DNA from: Homarus americanus
Taxonomy: Eukaryota > Arthropoda > Malacostraca > Decapoda > Nephropidae
Assembly (NCBI RefSeq): GCF_018991925.1
Contig: NW_024735516.1
Location: forward strand, 1 to 64,000
Reading direction: 5' to 3'
DNA length: 64,000 nt
The stretch's first letter is position 1, and every line of letters begins with the position of its first letter. A program made the translations under genes and the position numbers. Shown one piece after another: positions 19,924-30,501 of the stretch. The notes below the pieces were generated by a model. It saw only the letters and a program-made list of their open reading frames with translations, was not told the DNA's origin and ran no database searches.

Positions 19924-21913
19924 TTAGCCGCTTGGGCAATCGGTCACGTCTCTGTTATGCACTGTTGGCAAGTACTGGGCAGGCACCAGCTCCTGAATGA
20001 ACCTGAACCTTCTCCAGTGTTGGCCAAGTCTGGTCTTGAAAGAGCTCACACTCAGTGCTGTCACAACACCTTCTGGTAGATTGTTCCAAAAGTTCACACT
20101 CTCACTCCGAAAAAGTTTGCCCTCACAGTTTTCTGGACCTGTGGTTTCTTCAATCTTGAGCTGTGACCCCTTGTGGGGAGAGCGTCCGCCAGCTCCAAGT
20201 AAAGACACTCGCCTGAGTAGTGCCACTTGAGATGCTTATACACCTCAATTAGGTCGCCCCTTGCCCCTCCGTAGTATAAGCTAGGCAAGTTCAGGCGCTC
20301 CAATCTCTCAGGGTAGTTGAGGTGCGGAAGTGCAGGCGCCAGTCTGGTGGCCCTTCTTTGAACATTTACAACCAACTGACAGTCCCTAGCATATCTCGGG
20401 GACCAGACGGGGTGACAGTACTCCAGATGGGGAAGTATTTCTCTCTTGAAGATCGTCACGAGGGACGGACCGTCTAGATATCTGAACGACCTTCTTATAA
20501 GACCCAATAATTTATTTGCCTGATTTACGTTCTTCTCACAATGGCTCGAGAACTTCAGCTCATTGTCAACATACACACCTAGGTCATTCTCACATTCAGT
20601 CTCAAATAATGCAGTTTCTTCATCCCGTTGGGACATATGATATGCCTCCTTACCGTTGATATGCCCCAGGTGCATCCTCTTACACTTTGTGACATTGAAT
20701 CTCAGCAGCCATTTCTTCGCCCATTCTTGGAGCTCACAGAAATCCTTCTGCAGCTCTTCACAGTCCGCATGGTTCTTGATTTCCCACAATAACTTGGCGT
20801 AATGGGCAAACATTTGTATGGAGGAGTGTACAACGTCAGGCATGTCATTTATGAAACAAACAAACAATAGTTGGCCCAATACACTGCCCTGTGGTACCTG
20901 TACCCTGTTTGTGACAGGTACAGATGATGATTTCGCCCCATTAATCACCACACACTGCTTGCGGTCATGTAGAAAGTCTTCTATCAACGCTAGAATATTT
21001 CCCCGAATTCCGTACCCTTCCAGTTTGATTTTCAGCCTTTCGTGAGGTAAACTGTCAAAAGCCTTGGCAAAATCTAGGTATATATTGTCGATATTACCAC
21101 CCTGTTCCAGAATATGGGTCCGAATATCCAATACCTTGAGCAAGTGTGTTAAGCAGGAGCGCCCCAGCATAAAACTGTGTTGGCAATCCTTTACATTTTA
21201 CAAGGTTGTTTCGTAGTAGATGTTTTATCGCGGCATCTCTGATAATTCTCTCAAGTACTTTACATATTATGCTGGTCAGGCTTACCGGTCTCTAGTTGTT
21301 CGTGGAGTGACGATGCCCTTCTTCAAGATAGGACTCACATAAGCCACTTTCCAATCACTGGGGACCTTTTGATCATCCAGGCATTTACAAAACAGGATCT
21401 TCAGGGGCTCGGCAAGCTCGTTGCACAACTCTCTTAGCACTCTGGGATGCACCATGTCAGGGCCGGGACTCTTATGGACCTTTAGCTTTGACAATTTATT
21501 TCTAATACCCTCTTCTGTGAACACAATATGGGTCAGTGCTGTGTCGAACCGTCTGTCCCAAACACAGGAAGGTTAATCGCATCCTCTCTTGTAAACACTG
21601 AGGAAAAGAAGCTGTTCAATGCCTCAGCTTTATCCTGGTCAAAATCTGCATAACCACCATCTTCAAGCCTCAGGTCTGATACTCCTACTCGCGTTTTCAA
21701 TTTTGACTTTGCATAGCAGTAAAATGAGTTTGGGTTTGTCTTGACCTCGCTTGCATTCATCCTCTGGAACTCCTTTTCAGTCCTTCTACACTCTGCCTTT
21801 TCTTGGTTTCTGGCTCTTGCATACATCCTTCTGTCCTGCTCATCGTTTGACACAACCCATGTCTTGAATTTCTGGGTTTTCTTCTTAACCTTGTCGACAA
21901 CTGCATGGTTCAT
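19924..21913 (-). pseudogene. CR1-like reverse transcriptase, mutated active site
   Basis: The enzyme would copy LINE RNA at a nicked target. The linker (21913-21533) is followed by the fingers (SKLKVHKSPGPD and PSDWKVAYVSPILKKG, 21524-21282). The palm (21170-20094) has LDFAKAFDSLPHE (motif A) and PQGSVLG (motif B). The catalytic FADD box reads FAHYAKL near 20790-20806, so both aspartates are lost. The C-terminal domain (RAKRAT-like RRATRLAPALPHLNYPERLERLNL) continues to a frameshift near 20100 and ends in a different frame with RLGQHWRRFRFIQELVPAQY. At least three frame breaks (about 21530, 21250 and 20100) and the lost catalytic residues show it is dead. Confidence 0.9.
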
Positions 21914-22129
21914 GTGTAGGGATCCCCTCGTATTTCTAGAGGCACTGGGTTTGGTCTTGGAGTATATATTTATCGATCAAATGGGTCACTTTACTAGTTA
22001 TGATATTCAGCGTAGTGTCTGCGTTCTGTGCCTTAATGAGTCAGGCTAGTGGATACCCCTCATCTCTTCTCTCATCCCATTGTAATTTCCCTTGTAATAT
22101 TTGCTCCTTGGCTTGGCCTTATCCTGAAC

Positions 22130-22866
22130 TAGATAACAGTTAAATCTGAATGACAACATTATATGATGACTGGTGCCAACTGGGGCAAAGTGTCCCACCA
22201 TACCCTCCTCGTTTGTAATGATGAGGTCTAGTGCCTTGGGTGTTTGCTCCCCCTCTGTAATGTTTCTACAAAAAGAGTAGCAGGGTTATTCAAGTCATTT
22301 GGGGTGAACTCGTTTCTCCAGTCGATGTTGCCATAGTTGAAGTCCCCCATGATAAGGAGGTGGCTAGGGTTGAGCTTTGCTGCTTTGTCTATTAAGGCTC
22401 ATAAGTTTCTTGGATTTAGTGGGCCACAGTTTGGGGATCTGTAGACACACCCGACAATAAGTACCCTCCCTTTAATTTAATTTTACACCCCTTGGTCTCT
22501 TCAAAAACATTCTCTCCCTATACCCTCGCCTGGCAGGCTCTAAGGTCTTGCCTAGCATAGATAACCATACCCCTCTTGCAAGTTTCTTGAGAAAGGTTCA
22601 TAAATGAGTCATATCCAGCAATATTGAACACACATTCCTCTGGGTCGATTATCCTGTTCTTGTACAACAGAACAACAACTACAATATTGGGTTGGTGTAC
22701 CTTCAGTAGTGTTTCAAACTCTTCTCTCTTATCAAGGAAGGTGTCAGTTTTAGTGTACATGATATTCAAGCCAGAATTAGTTCTCGGTAACGTCTCTGCT
22801 CTTAGTAGTAACTCTGGCCCCCCTCCATTCTCAGAAGCTGCAGCATTTGCTAAGTACACTGTATTT
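22130..22866 (-). pseudogene. CR1-like AP-type endonuclease region
   Basis: This is the N-terminal domain of the LINE ORF2, an apurinic-like endonuclease that nicks the target. The open part (22859-22518) contains SGLNIMYTKTDTF, REEFETLLKVHQPNIVVV and CVFNIAGYDSF, the expected first strands and helix. After a stop, the frame that reads MGDFNYGNIDWRNEF (rc of about 22320-22360) carries the conserved GDFN block. Multiple stops and shifts separate these pieces, so no functional enzyme is encoded. Confidence 0.8.
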
Positions 22867-22899
22867 TGCAGGGTGTGGTTAGAAATGTCATTGTTTACA

Positions 22900-23859
22900 C
22901 GGAGTTCGCCTCCTCCTGTCCGGTAGGCGCCTCCCGGGTGGGGGTTAGAGTGGGTGTAGGGTGCACTGCTATCCCCTGGCCCTGTGTCGGCACACTTGCC
23001 TCCACTACCCTCCCCTGAATATAACCCATGTACACCCGTCCCCGTTCTTCCTTGACTCCTCCCTCTTCTGCTTCAAGTCCTGCAGGAGCTTCTTGTGCTG
23101 TTCCCTCTGCTTTACCGTGCGATCTGGGTGAATGAATACATCCCGAGATGCCTCGCTCCTTGCTAAGTTTTTGCCTGCCGAATAACCTCCCATTTCTCCT
23201 CCTCACTCACTAGTGTGATCCTGAGGGGACGAGGTATATCCCCGTGCTTTTATCCCAGTCTCCTCACATCCTGAGGGGTTGATGGCATCTTCAGAACCTC
23301 TGTAGAAATATTCTTAAACTGCATCTTATCGCGTGTTATCCTACTCTCAGTTCCCTCCGCCTGGCTCTCAGTGACTTAAAAAATTATTACATTGTTCCTG
23401 CGCTGGAAACGTTCCTGTTGTTCCTCCTCTCCCATAACAGTATATCCGCTAATTGCCATTTCTTCGACACACTTCTTCAGAGGCCCTAGCTGCTGTAGAA
23501 CCAGTTCTGATCCTGCATTACTCTCTGCCACCTCCCGTGACCCTGCGGCTCAGTATAACTCCTCTTATTAACCACCTCCATTTTATCGGTCACTTCGTCA
23601 GTTTTAGCAAGGATCTCTTTCCCAACTTGTTCTAATTTGGTAACCAGCAAGGATCCAGCTTCATCTATTTTTGTCCCTAGGGAACTCATTCCCCTATGAC
23701 TTGCAATTGCCTCTTTCACCTTGACTATGCAGTCAGGGCAATATCAGCAACAGCCTTCATGCTTTACGGCAAGTTGCATCGTCCTAAACACTGCATTGGT
23801 CAGGCCTGTACCATCTATATCTGTCGCTCCCTGCAGTAATCACATATCATACCCTTCAT
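22900..23859 (-). pseudogene. CR1-like ORF1 (PHD-like zinc and coiled-coil region)
   Basis: ORF1 of CR1 elements is an RNA-binding chaperone. The minus strand starts ATG at 23859 (MKGMICDYC). Another frame then gives LAVKHEGCC, a stop, and YCPDCIVKVKEAI. Together the cysteines and the histidine resemble a PHD-like finger. A helical segment follows, with KIDEAGSLLVTKLEQVGKEI and TDEVTDKMEVV. The last part contains DVFIHPDRTVKQREQHKKLL and CTWVIFRGG, typical of the C-terminal part of ORF1 in this group. The frame is broken at several points. The assignment rests on context and motif order rather than a full-length match. Confidence 0.65.
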
Positions 23860-23929
23860 TGTTGCTGTTGTTGGGGGGGGAGGTGCAGACTGTGAGTAGA
23901 TCTACACCTATTTAAAAAAAAAAAGTACT

Positions 23930-24685
23930 TAGCTGCCCTCTGCTGGTTTTAACCTTCTCTGCATTACATACTCCCTAGAATGATAAAATAAAAACATTAA
24001 TATAACCTAGATTATATACAGCCTTCAATGATCACTAAAAATTACTTGCAGTAACCTAAACTATATGTAGCCAAAATAATAACGACATAACGTTTACATA
24101 CAATAACGATAGAACTAGAGAGGGGAAGGGGAAAGACGTATAATAGGAGGCAGAGGGAGAGAGTTTAGAGACAAACCGGACGAAAACATATAGGTTCGAG
24201 GGAGGAGAGGGACTTGGAAATGTAATTTGGTGGGTGAGCCGCTACTACTGAAGGCTGGGGGAGAGGTATTGAAGGATCCAGATGAAAGGTCAGGGGATCA
24301 ACTAGACCAAGAGAGAGAGAGAGTCGATAACTTGCAATTGTCATAGTATTAACAATAATTATTTGTCTAAGAGGATAAATTCAAACATTAATCTTAGAAT
24401 TTAGTGAAGAAAACAAATGCTGATAAATTCAATGCGTTCAGATTACCTAAACACAGCATTCCTGGTAATTCAGAACGTCTAAAATTATTGAGGGATGAAT
24501 ATGTAATAAGGAAAAATAACAAGTGCCTTTTAACGAGTATTTTTTCCAAGAAAGCAATAATAACATATTGCCTAGTGATAACACAGGGTGCTCGTCCTTC
24601 CTATTATGTACCTCAGTCTACAAAACTGGAAACCTTTTTTTAGGAAATAATTGTATGGGAGGTTAGATGTGGGATTTCTACATAG
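23930..24685. other. No gene recognised
   Basis: The first part may still belong to the 5' region of the LINE. The remainder is AT-rich with purine-rich tracts (24120-24330). The open frame at 24404-24643 has no recognisable domain and I do not call it a gene. Confidence 0.5.
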
Positions 24686-24689
24686 GGCT

Positions 24690-24910
24690 AGTAGGTAGGC
24701 AGGGGAGGGGGGGGGGAGGATGGGGAAGGATGGGAAGCAAAAAGGAGGGAAGAGAAGGGTAAGAGGAGGGAGGAGGGGAAAGAAAGGTAGTAGGAGGGAG
24801 GAAGGGAAGGTGGGGAGGGAAGGGTAGCAGGAGGGAGGAAGGGAAGGTGGGGAGGGAAGGGTAGGCGGAGAGAGGAAAGGAAGATGGAGGGGAAGGTTAA
24901 GAGGAGGGAA
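24690..24910. repeat. GGGA-rich polypurine tract
   Basis: About 220 bases of almost pure purine on the plus strand, built from GGAGGGAGGAAGGGAAGGTG-type words. Three copies of a roughly 45-base unit are recognisable. Such mirror-like polypurine DNA can form triplex or quadruplex structures. Serine/proline-rich frames on the minus strand are artefacts. Confidence 0.85.
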
Positions 24911-25285
24911 AGGGGAATGCACCGTTTGTTGAAGAGTCCAGACACCACAATACTGACGATGCAAAAAGTTAGTGTTTAAGCTGTGCACAAGTGCTTCACA
25001 CACGCTACATATGGCATAAGATTACCTTTTTATCCTTCAATAAATAGCTTAATAAATTACTTTACAAACCAAATAGTTACAACATTATCCTGTAACTGAA
25101 ACACCTTGTGCCATTTAACACTACAAGTTCTTCCTTTTAATGTTACCGCATATGTAGCCATCATAATCCCATCATTTATCATCATCATCATCGCAAGTTT
25201 TACTTCCATTATGTATTCATAAACGAGTAATTAAATCTACTTACATCAACTCAGCCATAACTTAGAACCAGAGGGTGTTAAGGGC

Positions 25286-25440
25286 ACGTTTCCTCAGGGC
25301 TCCTTCAAGGCCAGATTTGACCAACACTGGAGCAGGTCGCAATACATTCAGGAGAAACTTCATGACCAGTACTTGCCAACAGAGACGTGACCAACCGCTC
25401 AACACACCGATCAGTGGTGAAGAGGGTAAAAGTTAAAGTA
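25286..25440 (+). mobile_element. CR1-like LINE 3' remnant
   Basis: The plus strand carries TTGACCAACACTGGAGCAGG, CAGTACTTGCCAACAGAGAC and CAGTGGTGAAGAGGGTAAAA. This corresponds to the last 150 bases of the LINE at 19880-23900, in the opposite orientation to that copy. Confidence 0.85.
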
Positions 25441-25489
25441 TACGCAAAAGTTTAATTACTGTCGGTGATGTAATTATGTAAGTAAGGCA

Positions 25490-26135
25490 GTCAGGTGAGC
25501 TGGTAAATGAGGCAGGTAGGTGAGGCAGGTAAGTGAGGCAGGTAAGTGAGGCTGTTAAGTAAGACTGGTAAGCGAGGCAGGTAGGTGAGGCAGGTAATTG
25601 AGGCAGGTAAGTGAGGCAGATAAATAGGGCAGGTAAGTGAGGCAGGTAAGTGAGGCAGATAAATGGGGCAGGTAAGTGAGGCAGGTAAGTTAGGCAGGTA
25701 AGTAAGCCTGGTAAGTGAGGCTGTTAAGTAAGACTGGTAACTGAGGCAGGTAAGTGAGGGTGGTAAGTGAAGATGGTAAGTGAGGGAGGTGAGGCAGGTA
25801 AGTGGGGCAGGTAACTGATGCAGGTAAGTGAGGCAGGAAAGTGAGTCTGGTAAGTGAGGCTGTTAAGTAAGGTGGTAAGTGAGACTGGTAAGTGAGGGTG
25901 TAAGTGAGGTTGGTAAGTGAGACAACTGAGCGTGGCAGACAACAAGTGGGCGAGGCAGGTGAGCTAGGTATGTGGGGCAGGTAAGTGAGGCAGGTGAGCT
26001 AGGTATGTGGGGCAGGTAAGTGAGGCAGGTGAGCTAGGTATGTGGGGCAGGTAAGTGAGGCAGGTGAGCTAGGTATGTGGGGCAGGTAAGTGAGGCAGGT
26101 GAGCGAGGCAGGTGAGTAAGGTAAGTGAGGCAGGT
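25490..26135 (+). repeat. 12-13 bp minisatellite, unit GGCAGGTAAGTGA
   Basis: About 45 degenerate copies of GGCAGGTAAGTGA run through this segment. Four near-identical 45-base blocks containing GTGAGCTAGGTATGTGGGGC lie near its end (25955-26100). The unit contains CAGGTAAGT, the consensus metazoan 5' splice site. Confidence 0.9.
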
Positions 26136-26194
26136 ACCAGACGCGCTAACACATCACCTTTAACTCTGACACAGACAGTCTCCACCCCGTTATG

Positions 26195-26705
26195 TTTATC
26201 ATCCGGACAGTAGCACCATACACTGGACCTGGACAGTGGGCTTGTAGTGTCGTCAAGGACAGCAATTCTAACACTAGTCCTGGATGGTAAACCTCCCTCC
26301 CCCCACCTTAATAGTGGCATGAGGTTTGGAAAGTTGCACTGTACAGTAGAGTTGGGCAGTAATCAGGGACATTAATTCGGAATCTAGTCCATGGGTAGTA
26401 GCTTCGGACAATAGTATTGCAGTGTTCCCGATATTGACCCATCATTACTCAGGACGGACAGCAACCAGAACAGTAGCTATGAGTAGATTCTAACAGTAGC
26501 TCTTGAGCATGCCTGTTACGGGAGCCCTATACAGTAGCCCTATACTAAGAAGCACCTGACGGTATCCCCGAAAGTAGCCTTGGTCAATAGTTCTACACAA
26601 TACTCCCGGAAAATAGTATTGGACAGTAATTCTACACAATACCTCCGGAAAGTAGTCTTGGACAGTAATCCTACATAGTACCCATGGAAAGTAGTCTTGT
26701 ATAGC
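26195..26705 (+). repeat. Decayed tandem repeat with GGACAGTA core
   Basis: Degenerate units share GGACAGTAATTCTACACAAT and CCGGAAAGTAGTCTT. Units of about 49 bases are clearest at 26570-26705 and decay upstream. No gene is seen. Confidence 0.65.
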
Positions 26706-26729
26706 AAATTTTGTGACATGTAAATAAAA

Positions 26730-26754
26730 ACAGACAGACAGACAGACAGACAGA
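26730..26754 (+). repeat. (ACAG)n microsatellite
   Basis: Six tandem ACAG/GACA units. Confidence 0.9.
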
Positions 26755-26759
26755 AAAGT

Positions 26760-27477
26760 AGGGTAAGATTAGTGCGAGGTAGGGAGAGGGAGAAGATGAG
26801 AGGATGAGTGGGAGGGAGGGATGGAAGGAAATTCCATTACATACCCAAAAATATACAATAAGGAAGCACATCTCTCTGCAACCCCGCATAAAAGTCCCCG
26901 CAAAGTCCCCTTCACTAGTGCGTTTCCATTAGATCGTCATATAAACATTCCCACAAGTATATCACATTGACATATTTGTTTTAATACTGTTTTACTTTGA
27001 TTCCATAGTATGTTTTCTATTGTGGGTTTCATTTTGTTGAATGTTAACGAACACAAAGTTGCCACACTGCATAAAACCTGACTACCCCCTGTAAACGCAC
27101 AAGTGAATGGGACTTTACATGTAAATTTACTGTTTGTGATAATTACATGACTAATTCAGATCAAAACACGAAAATAAACTTGGGTAAGCATTTCATTTCC
27201 GGAGCCAAAGTTTGCGGTTCATGCATCCGACTTTACTGCTCATAAGCAGGTCATTGTAGTGACGAAACATATATTTTTGGTGTCAACAAACGTAGATATA
27301 GCCCTATACTTTTTACATGGTAAATAAATATATAACAAAATACAAACATTATCAATTAAAATTGGAACTTATATCGGAATTACACATGATGCTGATGAAT
27401 CTAATATTAAATTGTATGTTTTTGGTCAGTATATGATAAACAGCATATATACTCAAAATATTAGCTTTATTACATGA
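26760..27477. other. No gene recognised
   Basis: AT-rich DNA without a supported feature. Because the integrase fragment begins immediately downstream, the last few hundred bases could be decayed upstream pol sequence of the same Gypsy element, but I see no motif for it. Confidence 0.5.
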
Positions 27478-28445
27478 TTGGAGGGCATCCAGGATTAACA
27501 AGACGTATAAGAAAATTTTACCTAACTTATTTTGGTCTAGATTAAGGAAGGGTGTATCTGATTACTGTAAAACTTGTTATGTGTGCCAGGTAGCTGGGAA
27601 ACATAGTCAACTGATTAAGCCAACACCCTTAAAACCCATTCCAATTATAGATGAGCCTTTCAGTAAAATAATCCTTGACTTAGTCGACTCTTTGCCAAGG
27701 ATAAAAAGAGGAAATTTATTTTTATTAACAATTATGTGCTCTGCTACGGAATACCTTGAGGTATTCCCGTAGAGACGTATTACTGCCTAAGTTGTGGTTG
27801 CTGCTTTAACCAGGTTTTTTCACTCAGTATGGTGTTCAAACAGGTGAGGCAGGAGTTAGAAATTAAGTAGTATCTTGCCACAGCTTAGCACCCAGAGAGT
27901 TAAGGGGCATTGGAGCGATTCCATCAGACGTTCAAATCGATGTTATAGAAGTATTGTATAGAGAAAAATAAGGACTGGGGTGAAGAAGTCCGTTTTTGTT
28001 GTACAGTATGCTATCCGTACTTGTCCCAGGGATCATTGGGATTTAGTCCTTTATCCTTAGTGTTAGGCCATACTATTAGAGGACCTCTTGAGGTCCTGAA
28101 AGAAACATGGATAGGAAAGAATGTAAAAATGTCTAACTCAATATGTAAATAGATTTAAAGAACGCCAGAGGAAAGCCAACAAGGTGGCCTAAGAGAACTT
28201 AGTGGAGACCCAAAGACAAATGAAGTACACGTATGATATGAAAACTCTAAAAAGGAATTTTTAGCTTGGTGACTCCGTTCTGGTTTACCTGTCTATATAT
28301 GCCAAGCCATTTCAAGAAAAGTTTCAGGAACCTTTTGTAATAGTTAGGGAAATTGATGATGTTAATTATGTAACATACTTCTAGTAGACGAAAGAAAGAA
28401 ACATAGGTTTATATTAATCTAATTAAACCGTATCTTGATAGAGCA
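27478..28445 (+). pseudogene. Ty3/Gypsy-type integrase, decayed
   Basis: Integrase inserts the retrotransposon DNA. Zinc-binding end: HDWRASRINKTYKKILPNLF, then CKTCYVCQVAGKHSQL. Catalytic core: EPFSKIILDLVDSLPRIKRG and FLLTIMCSATEYLEVFP, with the first Asp of the DDE triad in LDLVD. It then decays: near 27885 the frame reads HPES, a stop and GALERFHQT, the conserved segment with the last catalytic Glu. Near 28050 LGHTIRGPLEVLKETW follows. The C-terminal part has LGDSVLVYLSI, then REIDDVNYVTY and finally INLIKPYLDRA ending at 28445. Stops and shifts are numerous. The frame of the final segment is the same as that of the RT-linker downstream, apart from two stop codons. Confidence 0.85.
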
Positions 28446-28448
28446 TAG

Positions 28449-28903
28449 TAAAGTGTTACTTTGAATGTAAATGATGATGATATTCCTAATGAAGACCAAG
28501 TACTTGACATTATAAAACCAAAATTGTGTAACAGTGATACTCTGAATAATCATCTAATGAAGTTCTCCCACCTTTCACAGTCAGAAGTGGATGACTTGTG
28601 CAGTCTTCTTAAAGAATTTCCACAGATATTTGGAGACGTGCTGAAGCCATGCAGAGGAGTGGAGCATGTTATTGAACTTGTGGACGGTGCTGTTCCCATA
28701 AGACAGTCCCCCTTATAAATTGAATCCCCATCAGAAGGCGCTCACGAAAAAGGAAGTGAACGGACTACTTGCTACAACATGGATTGATGGAGTCAAGCAA
28801 CTACGAGTTTTCGTCCCCTAATTTGTTGGTGGCCAAGCCTGACTCCAGCCAAAGGTTGTGCACTGACCATTTCAAAGTCAACGCGATCACCAGGACGGAC
28901 TTG
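28449..28903 (+). pseudogene. Ty3/Gypsy reverse transcriptase N-terminus, downstream of integrase
   Basis: The linker carries HLSQSEVDDLCSLLKEFPQI and VEHVIELVDGAVPIRQSPL, the segment that in Gypsy elements leads into reverse transcriptase. It is followed by LNPHQ and KEVNGLL. A frame change then gives SSPNLLVAKPDSSQRLCTDH and FKVNAITRTD, the first conserved blocks of RT. It ends at a TAG (28904), where a minisatellite begins. The palm with its YxDD box is absent. The order integrase then RT in one continuous stretch is that of Gmr1-like elements, not of standard Ty3/Gypsy. Confidence 0.8.
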
Positions 28904-28909
28904 TAGTAA

Positions 28910-29135
28910 GCCACAATCACTAACAGTGTGCAATATAGTACCACAAACACTGGCAGGGTACAGTACCACAAACAACGAACATGTACAGTACTGTATCATA
29001 AACACTGACAGTGTACAGTACAATACCATAAACACTGGCAGTGTACAGTGCTACATACACTGACAGTGTATAGCACAGAGCCACAACCACTGACAGTGTA
29101 CAGTGCCACATAGTCTGGCAGTGTAAAGTACCACA

Positions 29136-29137
<2 letters not shown>
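28910..29137 (+). repeat. 25-30 bp minisatellite with CAGTGTACAGTA core
   Basis: About eight degenerate units of the form CCACAAACACTGACAGTGTA plus CAGTAC follow the truncated RT directly. Confidence 0.85.

Positions 29138-29138
<1 letters not shown>

Positions 29139-29171
<33 letters not shown>
29139..29171 (+). repeat. (TC)n microsatellite
   Basis: Sixteen TC units at the end of the minisatellite. Confidence 0.95.
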
Positions 29172-29174
<3 letters not shown>

Positions 29175-30213
29175 CTCAATCACACTTCCTTGAAGCAGCT
29201 CCAATCTACGATCCATCTTATCTTTCCTTGATCATATTGCCCGAATAGGCTTTTTATCTTTCATCCTAAAATCGATGTGTGTCATCCCTCCATAAAGAAG
29301 AATAGAAAATTACAAAAAGGTTTTCTGTTCAGGATAAAATATTAGAGGAAGAGGATAGTCGGTGATCGTGTGCGGGGAGGAGAGGGGCTTGTAGAGCACA
29401 TTTGGTTTTGTCTGTCTCAAAAAAAGGGATAGTTATTGTAAGAGCTCAAGCGCCGTACTCAAGTCTTCGATATTTAAAATTTTCTTAAGTGATTTTTTTG
29501 GGTCGCCGTAATTAATGATGTGCCAACACAGTTGATTTGACGTTTTTATTCTATGGTAAAGTGTTGAAATGACTATAAAATTACATCGACACTCTAATGT
29601 CTATTTTCTAGTCCAAGTCACTGTTCGAAAAGTACCTACGAAGCTTACAGTAGATGATGAAAACAGTCTCTCTCTCTCAGGAAGGGAAAATGAATGAAGT
29701 GCACTGAGATGTGAAGCCGATCTGCACCATATTTATAGACCCTATGCTATCCTTCATAACAAGTGCTGAATTCGTTTCATCCTTATAGGAAAACTGTCTC
29801 CAGTGAAGCAGTGAAGAGAGGAAATATTGATGTTGCGTAGCGTCATCCTGCTCCTAGGAGGCTGTGTTACTCTTGGCCGAGACACAGCCAGATCTAAAGT
29901 CTCACTGACAACCCTTATACTGTATAGTAAGATGCCAAGGTCTCAAAAATTCTTAATATAATTAGCACTTTATATAACCTATTGTCTTAAGAGCATCTGT
30001 CAGTTAAATCTGTCCTCAGGTAAGACCTCTCCCCTCAGTTTAATGGTGTTAATATTTTAGAGGCAGGTAAGTGATAGTCGCTTTGGGTGGAGGCATCCAT
30101 GAAAACGACATAAGAATACGAACTGTCTTAGGTGGTTTTATGAGGAGCAGCTGCGGCCTGTCCGGCTGTGAGTATTACCTTGAGCTGAGGGAAGGTTGAT
30201 CACCACTTATGTA

Positions 30214-30215
<2 letters not shown>
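29172..30215. other. No gene recognised
   Basis: Mixed-composition DNA without a long open frame, terminal repeat or RNA signature that I can support. Confidence 0.55.

Positions 30216-30263
<48 letters not shown>
30216..30263 (+). repeat. (TG)n microsatellite
   Basis: Twenty-four uninterrupted TG units. Confidence 0.95.
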
Positions 30264-30267
<4 letters not shown>

Positions 30268-30501
30268 ATAACACTAGTTGACATGGGTTTGATAACATGG
30301 ATCAAATACGCTGCACTTTATTAATTTTGGGGTGCTGATTTCAAATATGGCAATAAAAAATGTCAGTCACGTAACATTTTTATGATATATGTGTATATGT
30401 AGTGTAGGAATATAAGATACGTATTTGTGTTGATAAGGATATATTAAATGCAAGGTTAGCAATACTGAACAGGAGACTGGAGAGAATACAACGCCGAGGC
30501 T

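Larger units (their letters stand above)
19880..23900 (-). mobile_element. CR1-like LINE, nearly full length, inactive
   Basis: Read on the minus strand, the order is an ORF1 region (23859 to about 22900), an endonuclease region (22866-22130), reverse transcriptase (21913-19924), a short 3' untranslated region and an AAAAGT-type 3' tail at 19881-19900. This is the two-ORF layout of CR1-clade non-LTR retrotransposons. Four further 3' fragments of the same family are in the window (4634, 6066, 18786, 25286). The 5' end is uncertain, somewhere between 23870 and 24000. Confidence 0.85.

Noticed and set aside
24572..25003. Ser/Pro/Leu-rich minus-strand frames
   Set aside because: They read through the GGGA polypurine tract.
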